A stretch of DNA of 64,000 nucleotides. Origin: an uncultured Saprospiraceae bacterium. Its GTDB lineage: Bacteria; Bacteroidota; Bacteroidia; Chitinophagales; Saprospiraceae. Where the stretch lies: contig CALLPI010000005.1 in the NCBI GenBank assembly GCA_938015595.1, positions 1 to 64,000 on the forward strand. The letters are read 5' to 3'. The first letter of the stretch is position 1. The number at the start of each line of letters is the position of its first letter. The position numbers and the translations under genes are program-made. Under the pieces are notes generated by a model that was not told the origin of the DNA, did no database searches, and saw only the letters and a program-made list of their open reading frames with translations. Shown piece after piece: positions 1 to 7,631 of the stretch.

Positions 1-7
1 GGTAACC

Positions 8-17
8 GTTGCACAAC
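8..17 (+). repeat. Left terminal inverted repeat of the IS
   Basis: GTTGCACAAC, the inverted counterpart of 1741-1750. It marks the end downstream of the transposase gene. Confidence 0.8.
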
Positions 18-109
18 CACTCCCAAAACCAAAATCTAACAAAAAACGACCTCATTAGAGGCGATTTAAGCCAACCTGTTTTTTATGTTACATTTTCTAA
101 CGCTACAAT

Positions 110-1669
110 TTAGATGACCCAAAACCGAAGATTTGACGTTGGATCAGGCCGTTTTGAAAAAATCAAGCGCGCTCCTGTTGTTGTGGCGGCTTTTTGCAGG
201 GCATTTTGTACAATTTTCCATTTCGAGCGATTGAATTTCATCAGTTTTTTGAGGTTGTAACACAGCGCGCTTAATAACACATGTTTGTTGGCCGCTGCCA
301 TGCCTCTGGCGTTCACTCTGCGCATATTCAAAAAGTTTATGAGCGTGCCCAGCACCGGCTCTACTGTTCGGCTTCGTATGCGGCTTATCTTGTTCGCATA
401 GGTTTTGTTCTTCGTTAATTTATCGTGCATTCTATCGTAATACGGTTTGTCTATGCTGTCGTCTATCTTCTTGAACTTCGTGGCCTTGCCGCAACACGCT
501 TCTCGCAATGGGCAATTTTTACAGTCGCTTTCACTGCTGCGGTATGTCTTTTTGATGTATCCTTTGCTGTCTGTTCGCTCTCCTTTGTAAAGGAGTTTGG
601 CCCCGTTGCCGCCCGTTTTGGTGCATTGATAGTAATTGCCTTCTTGGTTGTATTCAAAACCTTCTCTTTCTGCTTTGTATTGCCCGTGATTGGGGATGTA
701 AGCATCTATGTTGTTTTGTTCACAAAAAGCCAATGCCTCTCCGCTGCTGTAGCCCGCATCGGCTGTTACTTGTTCTATACGGATTTCGTTTTGTCCTAAA
801 TTGGTGATGGTTTGTGAAAGGATGTCTGCCAGGTTCTGACTGTCTTTGTTGCCGGCACTGCTGGCGACAGCGCCTGTAATCACATGATGGGCATCGTCAA
901 CGGCTATTTGTCCGGCATAGTTGAGTTGGCGGGGTTTGCCGGGCTTGGTGCTGATTTTGGCATCGGGGTCGGTAGGACTGTAGTGCGTGTGGTTGGATAG
1001 GTATTTGGGACGGATGGTGTTTCCGTTTTCGTCTTCTTGTTTGGGATGGTCCACATGCCCCGGCATGTCTTTGTATGCTTTCTCTTTCCAGGCGTGATGA
1101 CGCTCTACGGCTTTCTTTACACTCGCTTTGACCTTATATTCACTGCCCTCGTTCAGTTCATTGGCGTATTGCGATACATCCTCCATGATTTCTTTTTCTA
1201 CCAAACTATCCATACTCGCATTGGCTTTGATATAAGCGCTGTCCACCGCCTGACGCTTGCCCCGCACCATGCCTTTTTGTACGCACAGCGACAACACTTT
1301 TTGAAACAAACTCAAAAATACTTCTTCGCCATAGAGTTGTCGGGTGCGGCTGATGGTGCTGTGCCAGGGCAAGGCCTCGTCTATGTCGTATTTTAAATAC
1401 CAGCGCACATCCAGACAGTTGGAACAATACTCGATGAGTTTTCTATCGCTATTGATGTTGTTTAAATAGCCTACCAAACAAATCTTGAGAAACACTACCG
1501 GATCAATACTCTCTTGCCCCTCTGTACCGTAGTACTTGGCGGTAGCTTTGTAGAGAAAATGCAAATCAAGGGTTTGCGCTAATTTGCGATAAAAATTATC
1601 GGCCGGTACCAGCGTATCCAGATTGACCTGGTACAGCATTTTGGGTTGTATGTCTTTGCGTCCTTGCAT
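110..1669 (-). CDS. IS1182-family DDE transposase
   Basis: A 519-residue transposase that would cut and join the ends of the surrounding insertion sequence. The N-terminal part (residues about 15-120) looks like the DUF772 domain of IS1182/IS5-related transposases. The catalytic acidic triad is visible as D143 (AVDSAY), D304 (TADAGYSSG) and E437 (SRTVEPVLGTL), the last being a strong IS1182 signature. A cysteine cluster DCKNC...ACC near residues 382-393, probably metal binding, is usual in this family. Length and motifs are intact and there is no frameshift, so the element may still be active. The start codon lies 72 bases inside the right inverted repeat. Promoter not identified. Confidence 0.92.
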   Translation of the reverse strand: MQGRKDIQPKMLYQVNLDTLVPADNFYRKLAQTLDLHFLYKATAKYYGTEGQESIDPVVFLKICLVGYLNNINSDRKLIEYCSNCLDVRWYLKYDIDEALPWHSTISRTRQLYGEEVFLSLFQKVLSLCVQKGMVRGKRQAVDSAYIKANASMDSLVEKEIMEDVSQYANELNEGSEYKVKASVKKAVERHHAWKEKAYKDMPGHVDHPKQEDENGNTIRPKYLSNHTHYSPTDPDAKISTKPGKPRQLNYAGQIAVDDAHHVITGAVASSAGNKDSQNLADILSQTITNLGQNEIRIEQVTADAGYSSGEALAFCEQNNIDAYIPNHGQYKAEREGFEYNQEGNYYQCTKTGGNGAKLLYKGERTDSKGYIKKTYRSSESDCKNCPLREACCGKATKFKKIDDSIDKPYYDRMHDKLTKNKTYANKISRIRSRTVEPVLGTLINFLNMRRVNARGMAAANKHVLLSALCYNLKKLMKFNRSKWKIVQNALQKAATTTGARLIFSKRPDPTSNLRFWVI

Positions 1670-1740
1670 GACATAAAAATACTGCGCTTTTCTGATATCT
1701 TTTGCTTGAATATTGAAATATTAGGTTACTTTTGCCTTGA

Positions 1741-1750
1741 GTTGTGCAAC
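1741..1750 (-). repeat. Right terminal inverted repeat of the IS
   Basis: GTTGTGCAAC on the plus strand, the exact inverse of the left end. It lies upstream of the transposase start. Confidence 0.8.
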
Positions 1751-2256
1751 AGGCACACGGGTTTTGCGTCAGGCGGGGTGACGTGCAAACTTGGAGCTTT
1801 GTGCTTCGTACAAATTCAGTGCTGGTTGACAGCTTTGTGCTCCGAAACCCGCCCGAACGCAAAGCCCGAAACCGTTGGCGGCAACCCTTTTTCTCCGAGA
1901 CAGTGGCGTAGTAATCTGACACGTACTGCAACTAAAAGGTAAAAAAAACGGTGACTGCTTTACACATGGTTGACAGCAGAGTGGTAACTTGGCCGTTTCA
2001 CACGGACAAAAAGGCGGTACCGTTCCGTACTTCGTGGACAACTTCGCAGAAATAAAAAAATCGTTTAATTGAAAAATCTATATCCTTGCCTCAATACAAT
2101 AAATATTGTATCAATTCGTTCTCAAAAAAAATATTAACTCAAAATCTAAAAATCATGGAAAATATTTTCAGTAATAACAAGGATTTAATCAACGAATTAA
2201 ATCAAAAAGTAATGGCATATATACCTGCTCTTGAACTGAACAATGATAATGAAATC
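1751..2256. other. Non-coding accessory stretch with attC-like hairpin
   Basis: About 500 bases without a convincing gene. At 1758-1777 and 1848-1868 there are two arms that pair almost completely (about 19 pairs, one extra base on one side, one further mismatch or wobble). Inside them GGAGC (1793-1797) pairs with GCTCC (1838-1842). An 11-base direct repeat AGCTTTGTGCT occurs at 1795-1805 and 1831-1841. Just outside the outer arm is GTTGGCG (1874-1880), reminiscent of the R' box of integron attC sites. TGGTTGACAGC occurs twice (1823-1833, 1967-1977). This resembles a degenerate integron recombination site; that reading is inference. Confidence 0.4.
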
Positions 2257-2595
2257 ATGAGACAATTCGCTATAATAATTTCAGTAAGTTTCTTATTGGC
2301 TCTTGTTGGTTGCACATATACTCAATATGTGCCACTTGACTTTTCAGATGCAAAAAGTCCTAAAATTGAAATTTTCTTATCTGGCGTTCAAAAGCCAATG
2401 AAAGAATATGATGTTATTTCTTACATTGAAACTTCAGGCACAACATTCACTACAAAAGAACAACTTTTAAGAGCATTAAAGAGGGAATCAGTAAAATTAG
2501 GGGCAGATGCAGTAATGGATGTTAAATTTTTTTATATCCCCAATGAATCTGGGGGCTTGCCTTCTGTTAGCGGTGTAGCAATAAAGTATAAGTAG
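2257..2595 (+). CDS. Small A+T-rich lipoprotein, function unknown
   Basis: A 112-residue predicted lipoprotein. From the ATG at 2257 the product starts MRQF, followed by a hydrophobic stretch and the lipobox LVGC (Cys19), which decides this start. A longer reading from ATG 2155 would bury the signal peptide 34 residues inside, so I reject it, although no ribosome binding site settles the matter. The mature part ends with a GADAVMDVKFFY...GVAIKYK segment that resembles small envelope proteins of the YbjQ/DUF4156 kind only loosely; I do not assign a function. The gene is clearly richer in A+T than its neighbours (roughly one third G+C) and lies next to an IS and an attC-like hairpin, so it was probably acquired by transfer. 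Confidence 0.7.
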   Translation: MRQFAIIISVSFLLALVGCTYTQYVPLDFSDAKSPKIEIFLSGVQKPMKEYDVISYIETSGTTFTTKEQLLRALKRESVKLGADAVMDVKFFYIPNESGGLPSVSGVAIKYK

Positions 2596-2703
2596 AAAAA
2601 AATTCGTGGTTGACATTTTCGCATTTCATAAACCGCGAACTGGATAAAAAAAGCAGAGTCATTGCAAATGCAAGCGGTCGTGGGAATGTTTTTTGGGCGG
2701 GGG

Positions 2704-3273
2704 TTACTTTTTGCGGAGTAGTTGTTCGAGTACTTGGGGGTAGTGCTGGTATTCCAGAGCGTGTACTTTTTGGGCTATGGTGTCGGGGGTATCTTCGGGG
2801 GCAATAGGGCATGAAGCCTGGAAGATGATTTGGCCTTCGTCGTAGCGTTCGTTTACATAATGTATGGTAATACCTGTTTGGTTTTCGCCGGCTGCTTTTA
2901 CCGCCTGATGCACATGCATGCCGTACATGCCCTTGCCGCTGAAGCGGGGTAGTAGTGCGGGGTGGATATTGACGATGCGCCCTTCAAAGGCCTGAACGAG
3001 GCATGAGGGTAGCAACCACAAGAAGCCAGCCAGAGCAATGAAGTCAATAGACCGGGTGGCGAGCAGTTGGGCTACATTGCCGGGCTGGTAAAATGCGGCG
3101 CGGTCGAGCAGCAGTGTAGGCACGCCAAGTGCCTCAGCTATACCCAGGACGGGGGCGTCGGGCTTGTTGCACAGCAGCAGGCGCACCTGGGCTACGGGGC
3201 TTTGCATGAAATACTCTATAATGCGGCGCGCATTGCTGCCCGTGCCGGAGGCGAAAATGGCCAGGTTTTTCAT
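2704..3273 (-). CDS. purN: Phosphoribosylglycinamide formyltransferase
   Basis: PurN transfers a formyl group from 10-formyltetrahydrofolate to GAR in the third step of cytoplasmic purine synthesis. The 189-residue product has the family landmarks: ASGTGSN phosphate loop at residues 8-14, the catalytic HPALLPRF segment (Asn-His-Asp family; INIHPALLP visible around residue 97-104), GITIHYVNERYDEGQI with the conserved aspartate, and a usual length. It starts 4 bases after the stop of the DUF4835 gene, so it is the last gene of the bamD-rpoZ-coaBC-DUF4835 operon. In many Bacteroidota the gene in this place is recN, so purN here looks like a lineage-specific arrangement. Confidence 0.93.
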   Translation of the reverse strand: MKNLAIFASGTGSNARRIIEYFMQSPVAQVRLLLCNKPDAPVLGIAEALGVPTLLLDRAAFYQPGNVAQLLATRSIDFIALAGFLWLLPSCLVQAFEGRIVNIHPALLPRFSGKGMYGMHVHQAVKAAGENQTGITIHYVNERYDEGQIIFQASCPIAPEDTPDTIAQKVHALEYQHYPQVLEQLLRKK

Positions 3274-3277
3274 GATG

Positions 3278-4192
3278 CTACGATCTTATGGCGCGGTATT
3301 TGGCTGAGTTGGAGGGGTCTATGCGAGTCATTGCACTGATAGCGCGGTCTTTTTCGGGTAAGGAGCCGCCTTTGAAGATTTCGGTGACTTCCGTGCCTTT
3401 AGTCTGATTAAACATCTGCACGGCCATGCTGTTAGGATAGGCCTGGTTGACCTGGGCAATATCGTCTAGCGCCTGCAGGATGATGGCGCGGCCTTTGGCA
3501 GGGTCGTTGTACATTACGTCAAGGCCGTGGCGGTGGTAGTCGTACATGGCTTGGCGGAAGGGGCGTACGCGGGGCGAGAGCATGTTTTCGATGAGCCAGT
3601 AGCGATTGCGGCTGCCGTCAATGGAGCGCCAGCCGGGGAAGGCTACTGCTGCGCCCTGGGGGATGTTGTTGAGGATGTCCTGGGCAATTTTGAACCATGG
3701 GTCGCCGCCGAGGGGGGAGAAGGTGTCGTAGTCGAGCCCCAGGATGAAGTATGCGTAGAAGGAGAGTATGGCGGAGAGATTGTCGTTATAGGTGTTGCGG
3801 CTGAAGATGAGGGGCTGAAACTGCTCATAGTCAAAGGTGACATCGCGGTCTTGGTGGTTGAACAGGTTAGTCTCGTAGTTGCTGCCGTACACTGGGCGGG
3901 AGGCTTGGATGGCTATATCGGCTTTGAAGCGGGTAGGGGAGATTTCCTGTTGTACGGTGAGCTGGATGTTGCAATTGATGCGCTCCTTTGGGTCAAAGAA
4001 GTGGTCGGTGAATTTGGTATTGTTGAGAAAGTCAAAGATGGTTTTTTCCAAGGTTTCAAACACCTTGGGATCTACGGTTTGCAGGCGCTGGGTATTGATT
4101 TTGACGGAGAAGTTCAATTCCTGGGCGGTCAGCGGAGCGCCAAGCAGTTGTACAAAACTGGTGATAGAGAGCAGCAGTCTGAAGGTTTTCAT
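3278..4192 (-). CDS. DUF4835 family secreted/periplasmic protein
   Basis: A 304-residue protein starting MKTFRLLLSI with a signal peptide ending near LTAQ. The segments LNFSVKINTQRLQ, TFDYEQFQPLIFSRNTYNDNLSAILSFYAY (read in pieces) and GLDYDTFSPLGGDP are characteristic of the Bacteroidota-specific DUF4835 family, whose biochemical role is not known. The start at 4192 is supported by an ATGA overlap with the coaBC stop (4189-4192), which points to translational coupling. Conservation of its position next to coaBC and bamD across the phylum suggests a role in envelope biogenesis, but that is inference from context only. Confidence 0.9.
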   Translation of the reverse strand: MKTFRLLLSITSFVQLLGAPLTAQELNFSVKINTQRLQTVDPKVFETLEKTIFDFLNNTKFTDHFFDPKERINCNIQLTVQQEISPTRFKADIAIQASRPVYGSNYETNLFNHQDRDVTFDYEQFQPLIFSRNTYNDNLSAILSFYAYFILGLDYDTFSPLGGDPWFKIAQDILNNIPQGAAVAFPGWRSIDGSRNRYWLIENMLSPRVRPFRQAMYDYHRHGLDVMYNDPAKGRAIILQALDDIAQVNQAYPNSMAVQMFNQTKGTEVTEIFKGGSLPEKDRAISAMTRIDPSNSAKYRAIRS

Positions 4193-5409
4193 AGGGATGA
4201 ATTGCTTGATTGGTTCCACCATTGTGCCAGTACATCGAGGATATCGTGGGCAACGTCAGTCTTCCGTTTTAACTCAAAATAGCGGGTATTATTGTTCGGA
4301 AAGAGTATGGCTATGCGGTTGGTAGGGCTGTCAAAGCCTGCCCCTTGGTGGCGCAGAGAGTTGAGCACGATGGCATCCATGTTTTTGCGCAGCATTTTGT
4401 TGCGGGCGTTGGCTTCCTCATTTTCGGTTTCGAGCGCGAAGCCGATGATGCGCTGGTGAGATTGCTTTTGCTGGCCGAGAGCAGCAGCAATGTCGGGATT
4501 TTTTATCAGGCGCAGGGTGATTGCCTCGTCCGTTTTCTTGATTTTTTCCGGGGCAGGTTCTGAAGGGCGGTAGTCGGCTACGGCGGCGGCGAGGATGGCG
4601 GCATCTGTATCGGGGAAGTACTGCATGGCGGCTTCGTACATTTGCTGGGCGGTTTGCACTGGATGCACATGTACGGCAGGATGAGTGGGTTTGAGTTTAG
4701 ATGGCCCCAACACAAGATGTACTTTGGCGCCTCGCTGAGCGGCGGCTTCGGCTATGGCTATGCCCATTTGGCCGGAGGAGTGGTTGCCGATGAAGCGCAC
4801 GGGGTCTATGGGTTCGTAAGTAGGGCCAGCGGTGAGCAGGATGCGCTTGCCGCTCAAGTCGTGAGCTCGGGCAAAAAACTGTAAAGCTAGTGCTGTAATG
4901 GCTTCGGGTTCTTCCATGCGGCCTTCGCCCACCAGGCCGCTGGCCAGTTCGCCATAGCCAGGGGCAATGAGGCGGTGGCCGTAGCTTTGCAGGCGCTGCA
5001 CGTTGGCCTGTACGGCGGGGTGGTGCCACATATCGAGGTCCATGGCAGGGGCAAACCACACCGGGCAGCGTGCCGACAGATATACTGCGGCTACGATGTT
5101 GTCGGCCATACCAAGCGCCAGTTTGGCCAGCGTATTGGCGCTGAGCGGGGCTACGATCATTAGGTCTGCCCAAAGCCCCAGTTCGACGTGGTTATTCCAC
5201 GCGTCTTCCGAACTAACAGAAGTGGGTACGCTGCGGCGGGTGAGCGTGCTGAGCGTGAGCGGGCTGATGAACTCCGTAGCAGCTTCTGTCATAAGTACTT
5301 GGACTTCGGCCCCTGCCTTGATAAGCAGCCGCGCCAGCGTAGCCGACTTGTAGGCTGCAATGCTACCCGTGATACCCAGGATGATGCGTTTGTCCTGTAG
5401 TGTGCTCAT
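4189..5409 (-). CDS. coaBC: Bifunctional phosphopantothenoylcysteine decarboxylase/synthetase
   Basis: CoaBC makes 4'-phosphopantetheine from phosphopantothenate and cysteine in coenzyme A synthesis. The 406-residue protein is a normal fusion. The N-terminal flavodoxin-like CoaC half has GSIAAYKS, the catalytic His in WNNHVEL, and PAMDLDMW, corresponding to the PxMNxxMW substrate clamp with Asp in place of Asn, a variation I believe to be common in this phylum. The C-terminal CoaB half has LLTAGPTYEPIDPVRFIGN, the NTP-binding HSSGQMG segment, AAAVADYRP and the KIKK lysine motif. It lies between rpoZ (44-base gap) and the DUF4835 gene (4-base overlap) in one operon. Confidence 0.95.
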   Translation of the reverse strand: MSTLQDKRIILGITGSIAAYKSATLARLLIKAGAEVQVLMTEAATEFISPLTLSTLTRRSVPTSVSSEDAWNNHVELGLWADLMIVAPLSANTLAKLALGMADNIVAAVYLSARCPVWFAPAMDLDMWHHPAVQANVQRLQSYGHRLIAPGYGELASGLVGEGRMEEPEAITALALQFFARAHDLSGKRILLTAGPTYEPIDPVRFIGNHSSGQMGIAIAEAAAQRGAKVHLVLGPSKLKPTHPAVHVHPVQTAQQMYEAAMQYFPDTDAAILAAAVADYRPSEPAPEKIKKTDEAITLRLIKNPDIAAALGQQKQSHQRIIGFALETENEEANARNKMLRKNMDAIVLNSLRHQGAGFDSPTNRIAILFPNNNTRYFELKRKTDVAHDILDVLAQWWNQSSNSSL

Positions 5410-5453
5410 GGTGAGGGCCGGGATGAACAGCCTGCCAGCAAGGGCAGCCCGGG

Positions 5454-5792
5454 TTAGTTTTTGTTCCTGCGATCTACATATTGATAGACCAACTCACCGC
5501 GCACAAACTCTTCGGTGGCAATGAGTGCTGGGTTAGGTAGTTTTTCGTAAAACTTGGAGATTTCGATCTGCTCCTTGTTCTCATTGATTTCCTCGATGGT
5601 GTCTGACGATACGGCAAACTCCTCGAGCTTCTGGTGCAGTTCGTACTTCAGCTCAGTATTGAGCTGGCGGGCGCGCTTAGCTATGATGGCCAGGGCTTCA
5701 TATACGTTGCCTGTTTGAGCAACCAAGACAGAGACGTCGCGGGGGCCTACGCTAGGTTCCAACCCTTGAGCTTTTGCTTTTATATCCGACAT
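5454..5792 (-). CDS. rpoZ: RNA polymerase omega subunit (Bacteroidota type)
   Basis: A 112-residue protein of the RpoZ type found in Bacteroidota. It shows the NVYEALAIIAKRARQLNTELK helix that in omega packs around the beta' C-terminus, and VRGELVYQYVDRRNK at the C-terminus. Omega helps assemble and stabilise RNA polymerase. The start codon lies 41 bases inside the 3' end of bamD, an unusually long overlap; the assignment of both frames is nevertheless clear because each shows family sequence. Position between bamD and coaBC is the common arrangement in the phylum. Confidence 0.88.
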   Translation of the reverse strand: MSDIKAKAQGLEPSVGPRDVSVLVAQTGNVYEALAIIAKRARQLNTELKYELHQKLEEFAVSSDTIEEINENKEQIEISKFYEKLPNPALIATEEFVRGELVYQYVDRRNKN

Positions 5793-6597
5793 TTTGCTCT
5801 AATTGTTTTATTTTTTTAAGTGCGGTTTCCTTAATTTGAAGGGCTTCTTTGGCATAAGTGCCTGAGGGAAAGCGAGCCAGAAATTCGTTGGCTTGGTCGA
5901 GTGCCTCTTGGTAGCGGTCGCCTTGTTTTTCGACTACGCTGTTTTCTGCCAGCAGGAAGGAGGCCTGCATGATCATGTAGCGCACGTTTTCGGCGTTGTT
6001 GGTTTCGGGAAAATCGCGCAGTAGGTTTTCAAACGAGTGAGCCGCCGACTGGTAGTTGCGCAGGTCAAAGTAGAGCTTACCTTCTTCGTAGGCCTTGCGC
6101 TCGAGTTTTGCGCGCATTTCGTCAATGAGTTGGTTGCAGTCTTTCACGCGGGGGCTGTCGGGGTAGGTATTGGCAAAGAGTTGCAACTCGTCAATGGCTT
6201 TTAGGGTGTAGGTTTGGTCGAGGCGGAAACTTGGCGAGAGCTTGTAGTTGCAATACGCAGCCATAAATGCCATTTCCGCCTTGTAGGGGCTGCCGCCGAA
6301 GGTCTGCACAAAGCTATTAAAGTGGTAAGAAGCCAGGATGTACTGCCGGGTGTAGTAATACGTGTAGGCATAGCGGTAGTACATTTCTTCTGCCTCTTTC
6401 TTGCCTCTGAAACTGGGCAAGGCCAGCTCAAGTAAGCCCTGGGCTCGTATGTAGTCTTTTTTATCGTAATATTCAAACGCTTTTTGGTGCATGGCGCTGG
6501 GGTCGCCAGAGGTGCGCAGTTTCTCGTACTCGCTGCGACAAGCACTGAGTAGCAATACGGGCAGTATTCCGAAGCTAAGAACCAGCTTGTTTTTCAT
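5752..6597 (-). CDS. bamD: Outer membrane assembly lipoprotein BamD
   Basis: BamD is a TPR lipoprotein of the BAM complex that inserts beta-barrel proteins into the outer membrane. The 281-residue product begins MKNKLVLSFG with a lipobox LLSAC (Cys about 18) followed by the Bacteroidota-typical CRSEYEKLRTSGDP, then TPR helices (AFEYYDKKDYIRAQGLLELAL, YRYAYTYYYTRQYILASYHF in pieces; YPDSPRVKDC). I chose the start at 6597, directly before the signal peptide and just after a consensus -7 box; upstream in-frame codons run through the promoter. The 3' end overlaps rpoZ by 41 bases. It is the first gene of a five-gene operon. Confidence 0.93.
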   Translation of the reverse strand: MKNKLVLSFGILPVLLLSACRSEYEKLRTSGDPSAMHQKAFEYYDKKDYIRAQGLLELALPSFRGKKEAEEMYYRYAYTYYYTRQYILASYHFNSFVQTFGGSPYKAEMAFMAAYCNYKLSPSFRLDQTYTLKAIDELQLFANTYPDSPRVKDCNQLIDEMRAKLERKAYEEGKLYFDLRNYQSAAHSFENLLRDFPETNNAENVRYMIMQASFLLAENSVVEKQGDRYQEALDQANEFLARFPSGTYAKEALQIKETALKKIKQLEQNVGYKSKSSRVGT

Positions 6598-6603
6598 AAG
6601 GGC

Positions 6604-6611
6604 GCAAAGGT
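6604..6611 (-). promoter_or_regulatory. Promoter -7 box of the bamD operon
   Basis: TACCTTTG on the minus strand, a full match to the Bacteroidota -7 consensus TAnnTTTG. A TTG lies 17 bases upstream, at the right distance for a -33 element. It is back-to-back with the era promoter in the 133-base divergent spacer. Confidence 0.7.
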
Positions 6612-6699
6612 AAGACGATTTGTACAAAACAACAAATATTTTGCAGACATGCTGGCATAATGAACGAAAAAACCCGCATGCACAGTGCCTGAATTCTAC

Positions 6700-6707
6700 T
6701 ACCTTTG
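6700..6707 (+). promoter_or_regulatory. Promoter -7 box of era-tsaC
   Basis: TACCTTTG, full match to TAnnTTTG, ending 23 bases before the era start codon, so the leader would be about 17 bases. Confidence 0.7.
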
Positions 6708-6730
6708 CACGAATTTTTATACGCGCTCGG

Positions 6731-7627
6731 ATGCATCGCTCTGGCTTCGTCAATATTATTGGCCACCCCAACGTAGGCAAATCCACCTTGATGAATCAGT
6801 TGGTGGGTGAGCGCATGTCTATCATTACGGCTAAGCCGCAAACCACCCGACATCGCATCTTGGGTATCCTTAGCGGTGAGGACTTTCAGATTGTCTTCTC
6901 CGACACGCCGGGCTTCATACAGGCGCCAGCCTATAAGATGCATGAGGCTATGAACCGCTTTGTGTACACCAGTTTTGAGGATGCCGACCTAATCCTCTTC
7001 GTCACTGATCCTTCTGATACTTACTCCGACAATGACCCATTGCTGCAGCGCCTGTGCCAGGCAGAAGCGCCTATCTTTCTGGTGATCAACAAAACAGACC
7101 TGGCTACGCCCGAGCAAGTGGAGTTGCTCATGGCGCACTGGCAGATGCGCTTGCCGGTACAGCGCACTTTTACCATAGCTGCTCTGCGCGGCCAGGGTAC
7201 TGCCGAGCTACTGGACGCCATACTGGCTGCGCTGCCCCAAGGCCCTGTGTACTTCCCCAAAGACCAACTCACTGACCGCCCGGAGCGCTTCTTCGTGGCC
7301 GAGATTATCCGCGAAAAAATCCTCGAACTCTACAATCAAGAAGTACCCTACTCCTGCGAGGTTGGCATTGAATCTTTTAAAGAAACACAAAACAAAGACG
7401 GGCAGCCTCTCACCCGCATCCAGGCTGAGATATATGTGGCGCGCAAAACCCACAAGCCCATACTCATCGGTAAGGATGGCGAGGCTATTAAAAAATTGGG
7501 CACTGAAGCACGTAAAGCCATTGAAACCTTTCTGGACACTAAGGTGTTTTTGGAACTCCACGTGAAGATCAGAGAAAACTGGCGCAATGACGACAACGCC
7601 TTGCGTAGGTTTGGGTATCAACTGTAA
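6731..7627 (+). CDS. era: GTPase Era
   Basis: Era is a GTPase that binds the 3' end of 16S rRNA and takes part in 30S subunit maturation. The 298-residue protein has the GTP-binding motifs in order: GHPNVGKST (residues about 11-19), the TTRH switch I, DTPG, and NKTD. A C-terminal KH domain includes YVARKTHKPILIGKDGEAIKKLG. The start MHRSGFVNI at 6731 fits homologues and lies immediately downstream of a consensus -7 box; in-frame codons further upstream precede the promoter. tsaC begins 4 bases after the stop, so the two are very probably co-transcribed. Confidence 0.96.
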   Translation: MHRSGFVNIIGHPNVGKSTLMNQLVGERMSIITAKPQTTRHRILGILSGEDFQIVFSDTPGFIQAPAYKMHEAMNRFVYTSFEDADLILFVTDPSDTYSDNDPLLQRLCQAEAPIFLVINKTDLATPEQVELLMAHWQMRLPVQRTFTIAALRGQGTAELLDAILAALPQGPVYFPKDQLTDRPERFFVAEIIREKILELYNQEVPYSCEVGIESFKETQNKDGQPLTRIQAEIYVARKTHKPILIGKDGEAIKKLGTEARKAIETFLDTKVFLELHVKIRENWRNDDNALRRFGYQL

Positions 7628-7631
7628 TGCA

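Larger units (their letters stand above)
8..1750 (-). mobile_element. IS1182-like insertion sequence, apparently complete
   Basis: The element is bounded by 10-bp perfect terminal inverted repeats, GTTGCACAAC at 8-17 and its reverse complement at 1741-1750. Similarity continues weakly inward (a shared CAAAA about 17 bases in). It carries one full-length transposase gene on the minus strand. Only 7 bases of left flank lie in the window, so I cannot establish a target-site duplication; the visible flanks (GGTAACC on the left, AGGCACA on the right) do not match. The right end abuts a long hairpin at 1758-1868, so the element may have inserted in or beside it. Confidence 0.85.

Noticed and set aside
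2086-2256. N-terminal extension of the small lipoprotein
   Set aside because: The upstream in-frame codons would put the signal sequence and lipobox inside the protein.
3527-4282. 251-codon plus-strand open frame
   Set aside because: Antisense to the DUF4835 gene and of implausible composition (very Val/Glu/Gly-rich).
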